This document shows, in pieces, positions 22,291 to 29,532 of a DNA stretch of 32,703 nucleotides. The position numbers and the translations under genes were made by a program. The notes under the pieces are model-generated. The model was not told the origin of the DNA. It ran no database searches and saw nothing but the letters and a program-made list of their open reading frames with translations. Position 1 is the stretch's first letter. Every line of letters begins with the position of its first letter. The DNA comes from CAZSVP01 sp964637185 (GTDB taxonomy: Bacteria > Patescibacteriota > Saccharimonadia > CAILAD01 > BJGX01): NCBI GenBank assembly GCA_964637185.1, contig CAZWVB010000008.1, positions 1-32,703 on the forward strand, written 5' to 3'.

Positions 22291-23553
22291 ATGGCCAACA
22301 CGCTGGTAAGCGACGAAAAAGTAATTGATCAGATCACTCATCTACCCAAAGTGCGGATGAGCATATTCCGTGACATTGATCCAGGCAAGCAAGGCGGCGT
22401 GTTGTTGAAGCTGTCCAAAAAGATCCGCGCCAAGATACTAGATAGCCTCGACAACGATGAGGTGATTGCTATGGTCAACTACCTCGATCCAGACAAGGCG
22501 ACGGATCTCATACAAGAATTGCCCAAACATCGCGCCAAACATGTCACTGCCGAGCTCAAACAGGAATTGCGCGACAAGGTCGAGACATTGTTGAGTTTTG
22601 ATCCGCGCACTGCCGCCGGCATGATGAATCTAGACTATGTAGAGGTTGGTCCCAAAGCAACTTTTGAAGAGGTCGCCAAAGACATCCAGGCCCATGAGAA
22701 AAACACTGGTAAATTTCCGGTGATTTTGGCATTTGAAGATGGCAAAATGATAGGTGAGCTGCCGGGCCATGAACTGGCGTTGCGCAAACGGACTGAGCGG
22801 ATAGAGAAATATATCCACCGTGTGCCTTCGATCAAATACGATAGCGATGAGCGTAAGATCGTAAATTCGTTTGTCAAAAACCCGCACAACAAAGTAGTCG
22901 TATTGGCCGAAGATGAGAGTGTGATGGGCGTCATACACTCCGACGATCTGATATCACTTATCAACAGGCGTACTGCCAATGACCTGTATGGTTTTGCTGG
23001 TGTTAGCAATGAGGAAGATGCCCTTGATGGCGTGGGCACCAAGGTACGCTACCGCTATCTTTGGCTAATCATCAACCTCGGTACAGCATTTTTGGCGGCC
23101 TCGGTAGTTGGTTTGTTTGAAGGCACTATTTCCAAATTGACCCTATTGGCCGTATATATGCCAATCGTAGCTGGCATGGGTGGTAACGCAGCCACCCAGA
23201 CATTGGCCGTATCAGTACGTGGGCTTGTCATGAAGGAGATAGATTTGCGCCACGGTATGAAATTTATTATGCGAGAAGCAGGTGCCGGAGTAGTCAATGG
23301 CCTCATCAATGGTGTAATAGTTGCTGCGGTAGCGACTATTTTCAACAAGAATCCTCAGCTAGGATTGGTGCTGGCGCTGGCTATGATTATCAATCTATTA
23401 ATAGCTGCGGTAGCCGGGGCAGTAATACCACTTATCATGAAAAGTTTGGGCAAAGATCCGGCTACCTCAGCCACAATATTTATTACTACATGTACAGATG
23501 TTGGTGGATTTTTTGTATTCTTGGGCCTTGCCCAATTGATTCTTATCAAATAA
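22291..23553 (+). CDS. mgtE: Magnesium transporter MgtE
   Basis: MgtE is a dimeric Mg2+ channel gated by cytoplasmic Mg2+. The 420-residue protein has an N-terminal helical domain (about 20-130, with LDPDKATDLIQELP and LSFDPRTAAGMMN), a CBS pair (about 140-250), the plug helix (about 255-280) and five membrane helices (about 280-420) with the pore motif PIVAGMGGNAATQTLAVSVR and TCTDVGGFF near the end. Length is slightly short because of a trimmed N domain. Three TTGATACTT repeats lie directly upstream, so it may be controlled there. No terminator is visible downstream. Confidence 0.96.
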   Translation: MANTLVSDEKVIDQITHLPKVRMSIFRDIDPGKQGGVLLKLSKKIRAKILDSLDNDEVIAMVNYLDPDKATDLIQELPKHRAKHVTAELKQELRDKVETLLSFDPRTAAGMMNLDYVEVGPKATFEEVAKDIQAHEKNTGKFPVILAFEDGKMIGELPGHELALRKRTERIEKYIHRVPSIKYDSDERKIVNSFVKNPHNKVVVLAEDESVMGVIHSDDLISLINRRTANDLYGFAGVSNEEDALDGVGTKVRYRYLWLIINLGTAFLAASVVGLFEGTISKLTLLAVYMPIVAGMGGNAATQTLAVSVRGLVMKEIDLRHGMKFIMREAGAGVVNGLINGVIVAAVATIFNKNPQLGLVLALAMIINLLIAAVAGAVIPLIMKSLGKDPATSATIFITTCTDVGGFFVFLGLAQLILIK

Positions 23554-23564
23554 GGTCCGATAAT
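23536..23564 (+). promoter_or_regulatory. Predicted promoter at the end of mgtE
   Basis: TTGATT (23536-23541) and GATAAT (23559-23564) are 17 bases apart. Transcription would begin near 23571, 16 bases before ATG 23587; that short leader has no SD. Confidence 0.5.
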
Positions 23565-23586
23565 AAAATCATAAGTCACAAATACT

Positions 23587-24657
23587 ATGCAAGAGAAAAA
23601 CAACATTGTGCCTGTCAGTGAGCTTGGTGAGAAAAACTTACCTTCGGATAAGCCACCTTTGGACCAAAAGGTCAGTGAAACTACAGATGACAAGTCCACA
23701 AAAAAAGCTACTAAAAAACCTATCTACAAAAACCCTTGGTTTTGGGTAGCGATAGGGGGTGGTGTACTAGCTGTAATATTGCTAATCGTGGGACTGGTAT
23801 ATCGCAACAATGTGATGCGCAATCAGAAAACCATCTCCGATGGATGGCATGAGGTGGTTGCTCAAGCCAATGCAACTGTTACATTGGGTAAACAGATCAA
23901 GACCCCAGATCAATATAGTGAATATGACAAGCAACTGCATGGCTTTGCGCAAATGCTCAATGATAAGAAGTATGCGGCTGCTCAAATGCCAACTTTCTTG
24001 AGTAATACCAACTCAGTCAATCAGTACAAAGGCTTCTTGGATAGTTTTAATACTTATATAGGCAATGCTGCTACACAAGCTGATACCGTGAGCGATCTCA
24101 CTAGCGCTGATGTCAGCCAGCTAAATGAACAGGCCAGCAAAGCTCGTGATAGCGCCAACACACTCAAACAGGCCAATAGTTATCTTACCGAACCTATGCC
24201 TGACGACATCTATGCCATCGCCACAGTGCTAGATACCATCAAAAATCAGATTGATACTAGAAATAGTGAGGCCAAGGCTGCGGCCCAGGCTGCTGAGGCC
24301 CAAAAGGCCAAAGATGCGGCTGACGCCCAAACTGTCGAAACCAATGTCGGTCAATATTTAACAGCTTTTGTGGCTGGCAATGCTAGTACCATGCGGCGCT
24401 ACATGACTCAAGCTTTTCAAAACGAATTTGATTTCAATCAATTGACTCCAGAATCCCGTGCCACAGTCTATCCATCCAGCTATCGAATTATTTCGGTCAA
24501 AAAGCAAGATGACGGCAATTACAAAGCCTCTGCCAATGTGCTTTTCAAGTACCGTGATAACTCAAGCCAGTACACCAATGGCTATGAATATATGCTTATT
24601 CCTGGTGGCTCAGTTGGTTGGCTTATCAATACTGAAAAAGTCGGTACTGGCTTCTAA
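23587..24657 (+). CDS. Membrane-anchored extracytoplasmic protein, function unknown
   Basis: This 356-residue protein is not one I recognise by family. Residues 1-45 are polar and Lys-rich, a single membrane helix follows at about 50-72 (WVAIGGGVLAVILLIVGLVY), and the rest is probably outside. The middle (about 75-230) is helical and Ala/Gln/Asn-rich; an Ala-rich segment (AEAKAAAQAAEAQKAKDAAD) looks like a coiled coil. The last 110 residues resemble an NTF2-like or DUF4878-type fold (VGQYLTAFVAGNASTMRRYM, YRIISVKKQDDGNYKASANV). A perfect-stem terminator follows. Its role at the surface is unknown. Confidence 0.7.
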   Translation: MQEKNNIVPVSELGEKNLPSDKPPLDQKVSETTDDKSTKKATKKPIYKNPWFWVAIGGGVLAVILLIVGLVYRNNVMRNQKTISDGWHEVVAQANATVTLGKQIKTPDQYSEYDKQLHGFAQMLNDKKYAAAQMPTFLSNTNSVNQYKGFLDSFNTYIGNAATQADTVSDLTSADVSQLNEQASKARDSANTLKQANSYLTEPMPDDIYAIATVLDTIKNQIDTRNSEAKAAAQAAEAQKAKDAADAQTVETNVGQYLTAFVAGNASTMRRYMTQAFQNEFDFNQLTPESRATVYPSSYRIISVKKQDDGNYKASANVLFKYRDNSSQYTNGYEYMLIPGGSVGWLINTEKVGTGF

Positions 24658-24679
24658 GCAGGAAAACTTGCGCCAATAA

Positions 24680-24712
24680 CAAAAGCAACTCATTTCGAGT
24701 TGCTTTTTGTTG
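24680..24712. terminator. Bidirectional terminator: end of the membrane gene and of the minus-strand tRNA operon
   Basis: AAAAGCAACTC (24681-24691) pairs with GAGTTGCTTTT (24697-24707) around ATTTC, with T-runs on both strands. The same sequence occurs in inverted orientation at 25704-25730, beyond the other end of the tRNA island. Confidence 0.9.
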
Positions 24713-24731
24713 AAGTAACATTATGACATGG
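24680..24731 (-). repeat. Left copy of the inverted repeat bounding the tRNA island
   Basis: Read on the minus strand from the tRNA CCA end outward, this roughly 52-base stretch differs from the plus-strand stretch 25680-25731 at only three positions near the tRNA. It contains the 3' end of tRNA-Pro(TGG), a spacer and the terminator. Confidence 0.9.
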
Positions 24732-24805
24732 TCGGGGTGAGAGGACTCGAACCTCCGGCCTCCGCGTCCCAAACGCGGCGCGCTAGCCAACTGCGCCACA
24801 CCCCG
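24729..24805 (-). tRNA. tRNA-Pro (anticodon TGG)
   Basis: On the minus strand, CGGGGTG pairs with CACCCCG in the acceptor stem, the anticodon stem is CCGCG/CGCGG with loop TTTGGGA, and CCA is encoded. It is the last gene of a five-tRNA minus-strand operon. Its 3' end and downstream terminator are duplicated, inverted, with tRNA-Pro(CGG). Confidence 0.97.
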
Positions 24806-24854
24806 ATGATTTCTATTTATCAGATATCCCTACAAAGTTCTGGAGATTTGATAC

Positions 24855-24930
24855 TGGAGGGCCATCCGGGACTCGAACCCGGAACCAATTGCTTAAGAGG
24901 CAACTGCTCTGCCGATTGAGCTAATGGCCC
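24855..24930 (-). tRNA. tRNA-Lys (anticodon CTT)
   Basis: The acceptor stem is GGGCCAT/ATGGCCC, the anticodon loop is CTCTTAA with anticodon CTT, the T-arm has the usual TTCGAGT loop, and CCA is encoded. It complements tRNA-Lys(TTT) at 6210. Confidence 0.96.
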
Positions 24931-24978
24931 ATAGCCATGCTTTATCAAATAATTATTCGGCACAATACTAGTCGATGA

Positions 24979-25056
<78 letters not shown>

Positions 25057-25085
25057 ATGTTATTCCGAATGTGCCTAAAACACTC

Positions 25086-25161
25086 TGGTACCCCCGGCAG
25101 GACTCGAACCTGCGACCCACGGTTTAGAAAACCGTTGCTCTATCCACTGAGCTACGGGGGC
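25086..25161 (-). tRNA. tRNA-Arg (anticodon TCT)
   Basis: The acceptor stem is GCCCCCG/CGGGGGT with a terminal G1-U72 wobble, the anticodon stem is ACGGT/ACCGT with loop TTTCTAA (anticodon TCT), and CCA is encoded. The same G1-U72 wobble occurs in tRNA-Arg(TCG) at 25525. Confidence 0.96.
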
Positions 25162-25191
25162 TTGTCCAAATGCTGGCGGGGACACAAAAAA

Positions 25192-25266
25192 TGGAGCGGG
25201 TAGCGAGAATCAAACTCGCATCTTCAGCTTGGAAGGCTGACATAATAATCATTATACGATACCCGC
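25192..25266 (-). tRNA. tRNA-Gly (anticodon TCC) with unusual D/T loops
   Basis: The acceptor stem is GCGGGTA/TACCCGC, the anticodon stem TCAGC/GCTGA carries loop CTTCCAA (anticodon TCC), and CCA is encoded. The T-loop reads TTTGATT and not TTCGATT, so C56 is U. The D-loop has G-A where G18-G19 is expected. The changed bases can still pair as A19-U56. It is the first gene of the minus-strand tRNA operon. Confidence 0.93.
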
Positions 25267-25270
25267 ATGT

Positions 25271-25338
25271 GCAAAACGCCCTCTCAAGACGAGTTGTCTG
25301 TTTGGGCGTTTTGCTAACAAATTGATTTCTCAATTTGT
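25271..25338. other. Two strong hairpins between the divergent tRNA operons
   Basis: GCAAAACGCCC (25271-25281) pairs perfectly with GGGCGTTTTGC (25304-25314), and the loop contains an AGAC/GTCT helper stem. Three bases later ACAAATTGA (25317-25325) pairs perfectly with TCAATTTGT (25330-25338). They would lie in the 5' leader of the minus-strand tRNA transcript, the first ending only 4 bases from mature tRNA-Gly. No protein gene is seen between 25267 and 25524. Confidence 0.65.
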
Positions 25339-25384
25339 GCTGCAAGTGAAAGGTGCAAGACTTTTGGGGGTCTACAAGAAACCA

Positions 25385-25413
25385 ATAATACGCTATTTTC
25401 ATCAAAAATTCAA
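25385..25413 (-). promoter_or_regulatory. Predicted promoter of the five-tRNA minus-strand operon
   Basis: On the minus strand TTGAAT (25413-25408) and TATTAT (25390-25385) are 17 bases apart. It would give a leader of roughly 110 bases before tRNA-Gly, containing the hairpins at 25271-25338. Confidence 0.6.
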
Positions 25414-25499
25414 GGTTTGGCAAACTACCAACAGATCGCAAACGTCAACAAACTATATTGTCGAGGTGTTAAGACCAACTGGAAAAAGATGTCCATATC

Positions 25500-25508
25500 T
25501 GTTAGAAT
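25500..25508 (+). promoter_or_regulatory. Extended -10 of the plus-strand tRNA operon
   Basis: TGT directly before TAGAAT (25503-25508) forms an extended -10, placing the transcription start about 10 bases before mature tRNA-Arg(TCG). No good -35 is visible. Confidence 0.4.
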
Positions 25509-25524
25509 TGGCTCACCATTGTTT

Positions 25525-25600
25525 GCGCCCTTAGCTCAGCGGATAGAGCGTCTGGCTTCGGACCAGAAGGTCGGGGGTTCGAATCCCTCAGGGCGTGCCA
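25525..25600 (+). tRNA. tRNA-Arg (anticodon TCG)
   Basis: The acceptor stem is GCGCCCT/AGGGCGT with a terminal G1-U72 wobble, the anticodon stem is TCTGG/CCAGA with loop CTTCGGA (anticodon TCG), and the T-arm and CCA are standard. If the first anticodon base stays unmodified or becomes wobble-capable, it would read CGN codons. No ACG-anticodon Arg tRNA is in the window. Confidence 0.96.
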
Positions 25601-25606
25601 CAATCC

Positions 25607-25682
25607 CGGGGTGTGGCGCAGTTGGTAGCGCGCAGCGTTCGGGACGCTGAGGTCGGCAGTTCGAGTCTGCTCACCCCGACCA
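25607..25682 (+). tRNA. tRNA-Pro (anticodon CGG)
   Basis: The acceptor stem is CGGGGTG/CACCCCG, identical to tRNA-Pro(TGG); the anticodon stem is CAGCG/CGCTG with loop TTCGGGA (anticodon CGG), and CCA is encoded. It ends the plus-strand operon, with the same 3' flank and terminator as the inverted tRNA-Pro(TGG). Confidence 0.97.
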
Positions 25683-25731
25683 CGTCATTATATTACTTCA
25701 ACAAAAAGCAACTCGAAATGAGTTGCTTTTG
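25680..25731 (+). repeat. Right copy of the inverted repeat bounding the tRNA island
   Basis: This copy matches the reverse complement of 24680-24731 with three differences. It covers the CCA end of tRNA-Pro(CGG), a shared spacer and the terminator hairpin. Confidence 0.9.
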
Positions 25732-25735
25732 TGGT
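25704..25735 (+). terminator. Terminator of the plus-strand tRNA operon
   Basis: AAAAGCAACTC (25704-25714) pairs with GAGTTGCTTTT (25720-25730) around GAAAT. Its right arm overlaps the -35 candidate of the next promoter. Confidence 0.85.
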
Positions 25736-25750
25736 TTTCGCAAGTATAAT
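25723..25750 (+). promoter_or_regulatory. Predicted promoter overlapping the tRNA terminator
   Basis: TTGCTT (25723-25728, inside the terminator stem) and a perfect TATAAT (25745-25750) are 16 bases apart. The predicted start near 25757 coincides with the base of a hairpin at 25759-25785. Confidence 0.5.
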
Positions 25751-25756
25751 TCCTCT

Positions 25757-25882
25757 TGGAGCAAAAATATTCCTCATTTTCGCTCGGCTAAAAGGCAAAT
25801 GTATTTGCAGAAACCGGTACCTACTTTTACTTCTTTTGATTGCCATCCGGCCAAACTGGGCGAGAGGGCTGGATAGTATCAA
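25757..25882 (+). ncRNA. Candidate structured RNA or sortase leader
   Basis: Three hairpins follow a consensus -10. GAGC-A-AAAAT (25759-25768) pairs with ATTTT-C-GCTC (25776-25785), with one mismatch. GCAAAT (25795-25800) pairs with ATTTGC (25803-25808). TTGAT plus ATCCGGCC (25836-25852) pair with GGCTGGAT plus ATCAA (25867-25882). I recognise no known RNA family. There is no clear T-run after the last stem, so it may be the 5' leader of the sortase gene and not a separate RNA. A 25-codon frame inside (ATG 25799) lacks an SD. Confidence 0.4.
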
Positions 25883-25896
25883 TGTACCGAGTATGA

Positions 25897-25902
25897 AATA
25901 AT
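25897..25902 (+). promoter_or_regulatory. Possible second -10 box directly before the sortase gene
   Basis: AATAAT ends 6 bases before ATG 25909, the same spacing seen at other leaderless-type genes here. No -35 is visible. Confidence 0.3.
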
Positions 25903-25908
25903 ACAGCC

Positions 25909-26730
25909 ATGAAGCCACAACACCGAAAGCTCCCCAAGAGCATGCGTCACAAGACGCTTGATTTGCGTGATTCCAATCAATTGTCATCCAGCGAAACTGT
26001 TGCAGGTGATTCTGCTAAAGATTCAAAAGCTCAATATGTGAGATATACAGATATTCGAGCACAACACCAGCCTGCTAAGTCTGGGCAAGTGAAGGGCTCA
26101 AACTCCGATGCACCGAATATGGTACCAGTTGGGTTACAACACAAGCCTGAAAAAGTTGAAAAAAAGCATCGCAAATTCGTAACCGCTTTACTAGTGTTGA
26201 TTGTTATTATTTTACTGGTAGCTGCTACATACATTGTTTGGTTGATGTTAAGCCCTAAGACTCACAAATCAAGCCAACAAGATATCCAACAAGCTACCGA
26301 CAAAGCAATTGCCGAAGATAAGGATATGTTATTAATACCATCTGTCGGTATCAAGTCTGAAATCAGTGATGGCGATGTATCAATTCTCGACAAGGGCCTT
26401 GCTTGGCATCGTCTACCCGATCGAGGCAATCCGGCCAAGGGTGGCAATACTATATTGACAGGCCACAGTTTTGTCTGGGGCTATACACCCAAACAGGTCG
26501 AAGAACAATCCATTTTCTTCAATCTGCATGATGCCAAGGTGGGTGATGATATCAAAGTAGTCTGGGACAAGAAAACCTATAATTATAAGATAGCTGAGGT
26601 AAAGAACGTCAAGCCAAATGCTACTGAGATAGAGTCCGAGACAAAAGCTGCACAGCTCACTATCTACACTTGTACTTCAGGCGGTAGCGCGGATGGTCGC
26701 GTAGTGGTGATTGCCAAGCCATCATCTTGA
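25909..26730 (+). CDS. Sortase (class D/E-like)
   Basis: Sortases cut a C-terminal sorting signal after Thr and attach the protein to the cell surface. This 273-residue enzyme has a long polar cytoplasmic N terminus (1-88), a membrane helix (about 90-113) and an extracytoplasmic catalytic domain. H186 lies in TILTGHSFVW, C255 in LTIYTCTSGG and R264 in ADGRVVVIAK, so the triad is complete. The TIYTC form of the cysteine motif and the LAPTG substrate gene nearby (28711) both fit class E-type sortases. It heads the surface locus. No SD is visible, and a -10-like AATAAT lies 6 bases before the ATG. Confidence 0.93.
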   Translation: MKPQHRKLPKSMRHKTLDLRDSNQLSSSETVAGDSAKDSKAQYVRYTDIRAQHQPAKSGQVKGSNSDAPNMVPVGLQHKPEKVEKKHRKFVTALLVLIVIILLVAATYIVWLMLSPKTHKSSQQDIQQATDKAIAEDKDMLLIPSVGIKSEISDGDVSILDKGLAWHRLPDRGNPAKGGNTILTGHSFVWGYTPKQVEEQSIFFNLHDAKVGDDIKVVWDKKTYNYKIAEVKNVKPNATEIESETKAAQLTIYTCTSGGSADGRVVVIAKPSS

Positions 26731-26754
26731 ATCTGTGACAGCATAAGCTATACT
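26727..26754 (+). promoter_or_regulatory. Predicted promoter of the first CSLREA surface protein gene
   Basis: TTGAAT (26727-26732) and TATACT (26749-26754) are 16 bases apart; ATG 26763 follows by 8 bases with no SD. Confidence 0.5.
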
Positions 26755-26762
26755 AGGTATTA

Positions 26763-28652
26763 ATGAAACTCTTACGTTTTGGCATAGTACTGTCGGTTTT
26801 TGCTTTGTTGAGCTTTTTACTGGCTACGAAAGTAAATGCAGCTAGTTTTAATATCAACACTACTGACGATGGCAATGACGCCAATCCAGGCGATGCGGTG
26901 TGTGAAGTAAACGTTGGCCAAAACGATTGCGGGTTGCGAGCACTTATCGAAGAAACCAATGCCCTAGGCGGTACCAATTCGGGTATTTTTGATATTTCGG
27001 GTGCCAGTGTGCATACCTTTGCACCCGCCACTCCATATCCTGGTATAACCAATTCACTTACTCTGGATGCCATCACCGCACAAGATGGCGCACAGTGCAA
27101 TACGCTGGTGCCGGCCAACTTGCCGGCCAGTAATACACCGCATAGTCTTATGATTGAAATCGACGGAACAAATGCAATTACTGGTTTTGGTCAGGGTGTG
27201 ATTCAATTTACCAGTTCTACAGCGTCTGGCTCTGTAGTGAAGGGTCTGATTATTAACCGGGCTAATGCTAATGCTGCTGCTGCTATTTTGTTAGGGGCTG
27301 ACAATGTCAACAATGTTACTATTGAATGTAATTATTTGGGTACCAATGCTGCAGGAACAAGTGCGAGCGCAAATGCGTACGGAGTATCCAATAAAAATTT
27401 TAACGTTTTTAACAACAACACTATTACCATTCAAAACAACTTGGTATCGGGCAATAGTCAATCAGGAATATCTCTAGCAAGCAATTCAAACTTGTTGACC
27501 AACACTATCACTGTCCAGAACAATCTCGTAGGCACAACTGCAAATGGGCAATCTGCTATTGGTGGAAACAGTAGCTCTCTGATTGACTTTGGTGGGGTTT
27601 TGGGATCAACACTTTCTCATAACGTAGTCAGTGGCAGTACATCACAAGGTGGGGTGTCATACACTAACTCAGAAAGCCCGACGGTAAAAGGCAACTTCAT
27701 TGGGCTTGGTGTGACTGGTTCACCCATGGCTAACAATGGCGCTGGGTTGAGCTTCTTTGGTACTAGCAATATAACAATTGGAGGAACTGGTACAAGTGAC
27801 CGTAACTTCATTTCTGCAAACACAAGTGATGGAATTCATATATGGAATAACTGTAACGGTAGTGGGTCATACGTATCTACCACTTTCAATAATTACATTG
27901 GCACTAACACAAGCGGCTCTGTGCAGGCAGGCTACGGCAATCAAGGCGCAGGCATAGAGGTAAATGAATACTATGGAGTTTGCGCGTCTGTATACAAGCA
28001 TCTAATTGGTGGCGACGCGGCTGGACAGCCCAATATTATTGCTGGCAATTCCGAACAAGGGTTGCTTATACACCAATCAGCCAACCAAGATGTATTTAGT
28101 ATTAGCTCAATTATGAATAGTATTTATAGCAATGGCCAGTTTGGTATAGATTTGGCCGCCGACAGTGATAGCAATAGTGGTGTTGCCGATACAGATCTAG
28201 GCCCCAATGCAATCAATAATTTCATGATGAGTTATCCAGCTACAAACGCGAATTACTACATCAATCGACCAACTATTAACTCCACAGGCTATAGTGGCAA
28301 CCAGGTCACAGTCAATTATAGCTACCAAGCCAACGGCGTGACTGACAATTTCCCATACATACTTGCCTCCAACTTGATTGGGTTCAGACTTGATTTTTAT
28401 ATCAACTCCGGCGGGCAGGATGGCGCTTATCCTGGTTATGCTCAAGCCAAGACACACCTAGGTTCATTCTTTATCAATGGTTCCGAAAATGGTGCGAGCC
28501 ACACCTTTACAAGCCCGATATCCGTAACTGGCAATGAGAATATTACAGCTACCGCAACGGCTGTTTGGCAGATCATTCCCGATCCTGGTACCAATTGCCA
28601 AGGTGATCAGTGGGGTGATGGACCACCTTATCAAGAGACGTGTGTGCATTGA
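26763..28652 (+). CDS. Secreted CSLREA-domain beta-helix protein
   Basis: This 629-residue protein starts with a signal peptide (cleavage near VNA-AS, residue 26). A CSLREA-type N-terminal domain follows (CGLRALIEETNA, from C56), then Asn/Ser/Thr-rich strands typical of a right-handed parallel beta-helix (about 150-480, repeated NNT/ITIQNNL/VSGN units). The C-terminal domain has YRLDFY-like FRLDFYINSG, QDGAYPGYAQAKTHLGSF and TFTSPISVTG. There is no LPxTG motif or membrane tail; it ends in a short Cys-containing tail (QETCVH). It is the shorter paralogue of the 946-residue protein downstream. Such proteins are generally surface adhesins or passenger-like; specificity is unknown. Confidence 0.85.
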   Translation: MKLLRFGIVLSVFALLSFLLATKVNAASFNINTTDDGNDANPGDAVCEVNVGQNDCGLRALIEETNALGGTNSGIFDISGASVHTFAPATPYPGITNSLTLDAITAQDGAQCNTLVPANLPASNTPHSLMIEIDGTNAITGFGQGVIQFTSSTASGSVVKGLIINRANANAAAAILLGADNVNNVTIECNYLGTNAAGTSASANAYGVSNKNFNVFNNNTITIQNNLVSGNSQSGISLASNSNLLTNTITVQNNLVGTTANGQSAIGGNSSSLIDFGGVLGSTLSHNVVSGSTSQGGVSYTNSESPTVKGNFIGLGVTGSPMANNGAGLSFFGTSNITIGGTGTSDRNFISANTSDGIHIWNNCNGSGSYVSTTFNNYIGTNTSGSVQAGYGNQGAGIEVNEYYGVCASVYKHLIGGDAAGQPNIIAGNSEQGLLIHQSANQDVFSISSIMNSIYSNGQFGIDLAADSDSNSGVADTDLGPNAINNFMMSYPATNANYYINRPTINSTGYSGNQVTVNYSYQANGVTDNFPYILASNLIGFRLDFYINSGGQDGAYPGYAQAKTHLGSFFINGSENGASHTFTSPISVTGNENITATATAVWQIIPDPGTNCQGDQWGDGPPYQETCVH

Positions 28653-28710
28653 GTCAATCAGCTATTGCAGCCAGGCATAAGAACAATTAAGATAAGTAAA
28701 AGGAGTAATA

Positions 28711-29031
28711 ATGTTTCAACAACTCATCGAGAGGTTCAAAGCTATAATTATTGTGATTGGCCTGTTTTTAGGAGGTATTATTGTACCAGCTGCCGCTCAT
28801 GCTCAGGAAATCAACCCCACGCCTGGCACCTACTCATACGGCTCTACTTCGGAGTTCTCTCCTTATGCTACTCTTTCGCAGGGCTCAAACAGTGGTGGTG
28901 GTAGTTTGGCCCCCACAGGACAAAATATGTTGGTGGGCATTGTTATTGTAGTAATATTGCTATTAACCGCTTCAGCCCTCACATACTATTTGCTCAAGTC
29001 CAAGAAGGCTAGACAGTTAAACCAGCGATAG
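28711..29031 (+). CDS. Tiny sortase substrate with LAPTG sorting signal
   Basis: This 106-residue precursor has a signal peptide (about 1-31, AHA-Q cleavage), a short Pro/Ser/Tyr/Gly-rich segment, the sorting motif LAPTG at 66-70, a hydrophobic helix (about 74-95) and a basic tail (LLKSKKARQLNQR). This is a complete C-wall sorting signal of the LAxTG kind used by class E sortases, one of which is encoded 2 kb upstream. After both cuts only about 38 residues (32-69) would remain attached to the surface. AGGAG lies 8 bases before ATG 28711. It sits between the two big surface proteins. Confidence 0.85.
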   Translation: MFQQLIERFKAIIIVIGLFLGGIIVPAAAHAQEINPTPGTYSYGSTSEFSPYATLSQGSNSGGGSLAPTGQNMLVGIVIVVILLLTASALTYYLLKSKKARQLNQR

Positions 29032-29040
29032 GTGACAGGA

Positions 29041-29046
29041 TATAAT
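29041..29046 (+). promoter_or_regulatory. TATAAT box inside the start region of the next gene
   Basis: A perfect TATAAT lies between the two possible GTG starts (29032 and 29059) of the following gene; TTAAAC (29017-29022) is an 18-base-spaced -35 candidate. It favours the downstream start. Confidence 0.4.
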
Positions 29047-29058
29047 GAGGGTCAAAGC

Positions 29059-29532
29059 GTGATTGCCAATTTGCACAGTACAATAAAACAGCATAAGTTG
29101 TTGTTGGCACTTGTGCTCTTGGGCGTTCTGCTGATGATAGGCAGTATTGCTGGATATAATTACTCGAAAAACAAAAGTCTAGCCAAGTCGAATACAGCTC
29201 GGCAAACACAAATTACTGCTGATCAGAAGCAGAAAAATGCCCAGCAACGTCACGAACAAAGCTCGGTATCAGCAACAGATCGCGCTGCTTCCAAACCAAA
29301 GGCTGATAGTAAGAGTTGTAGCACTATACAAAGTAGTCTACAAAAGTCCATGGCAGATAATAACAAACAACACAATCAGAAAATATCTGACCTACAACGA
29401 TATTGGAAAGATCATGGCGGCCTAAGCGCAGATGGATACAAACAAGCTATGCGGGCTGAATCCGCTCGTTTCTCAAGTGTGATGCAACAGTTGATTAAGA
29501 ACCATAAAACAGGAGCTCAGCATGGCTGTTAG
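29059..29532 (+). CDS. Single-pass membrane protein with C-terminal cysteine, function unknown
   Basis: I do not recognise this protein. From GTG 29059 it is 157 residues: a basic N terminus, a membrane helix (about 14-33, LLLALVLLGVLLMIGSIAGY), then a polar, Lys/Gln/Ser-rich helical ectodomain with one Cys (KSCSTIQ) and a final HGC at the very end. An alternative GTG at 29032 directly abuts the previous stop and would add nine residues; the TATAAT at 29041-29046 argues for 29059. The 3' end overlaps the next gene by 11 bases. Its place between the LAPTG protein and the 946-residue surface protein suggests a role in the same surface structure. Confidence 0.65.
   Translation: MIANLHSTIKQHKLLLALVLLGVLLMIGSIAGYNYSKNKSLAKSNTARQTQITADQKQKNAQQRHEQSSVSATDRAASKPKADSKSCSTIQSSLQKSMADNNKQHNQKISDLQRYWKDHGGLSADGYKQAMRAESARFSSVMQQLIKNHKTGAQHGC

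Noticed and set aside
17178..24657. Recoded UGA codons
   Set aside because: Many genes here end at UGA exactly where the next begins (ATGA), so UGA is a true stop.
25322..25650. Short open frames across the tRNA island
   Set aside because: They run through tRNA genes or leader hairpins and give no protein-like sequence.
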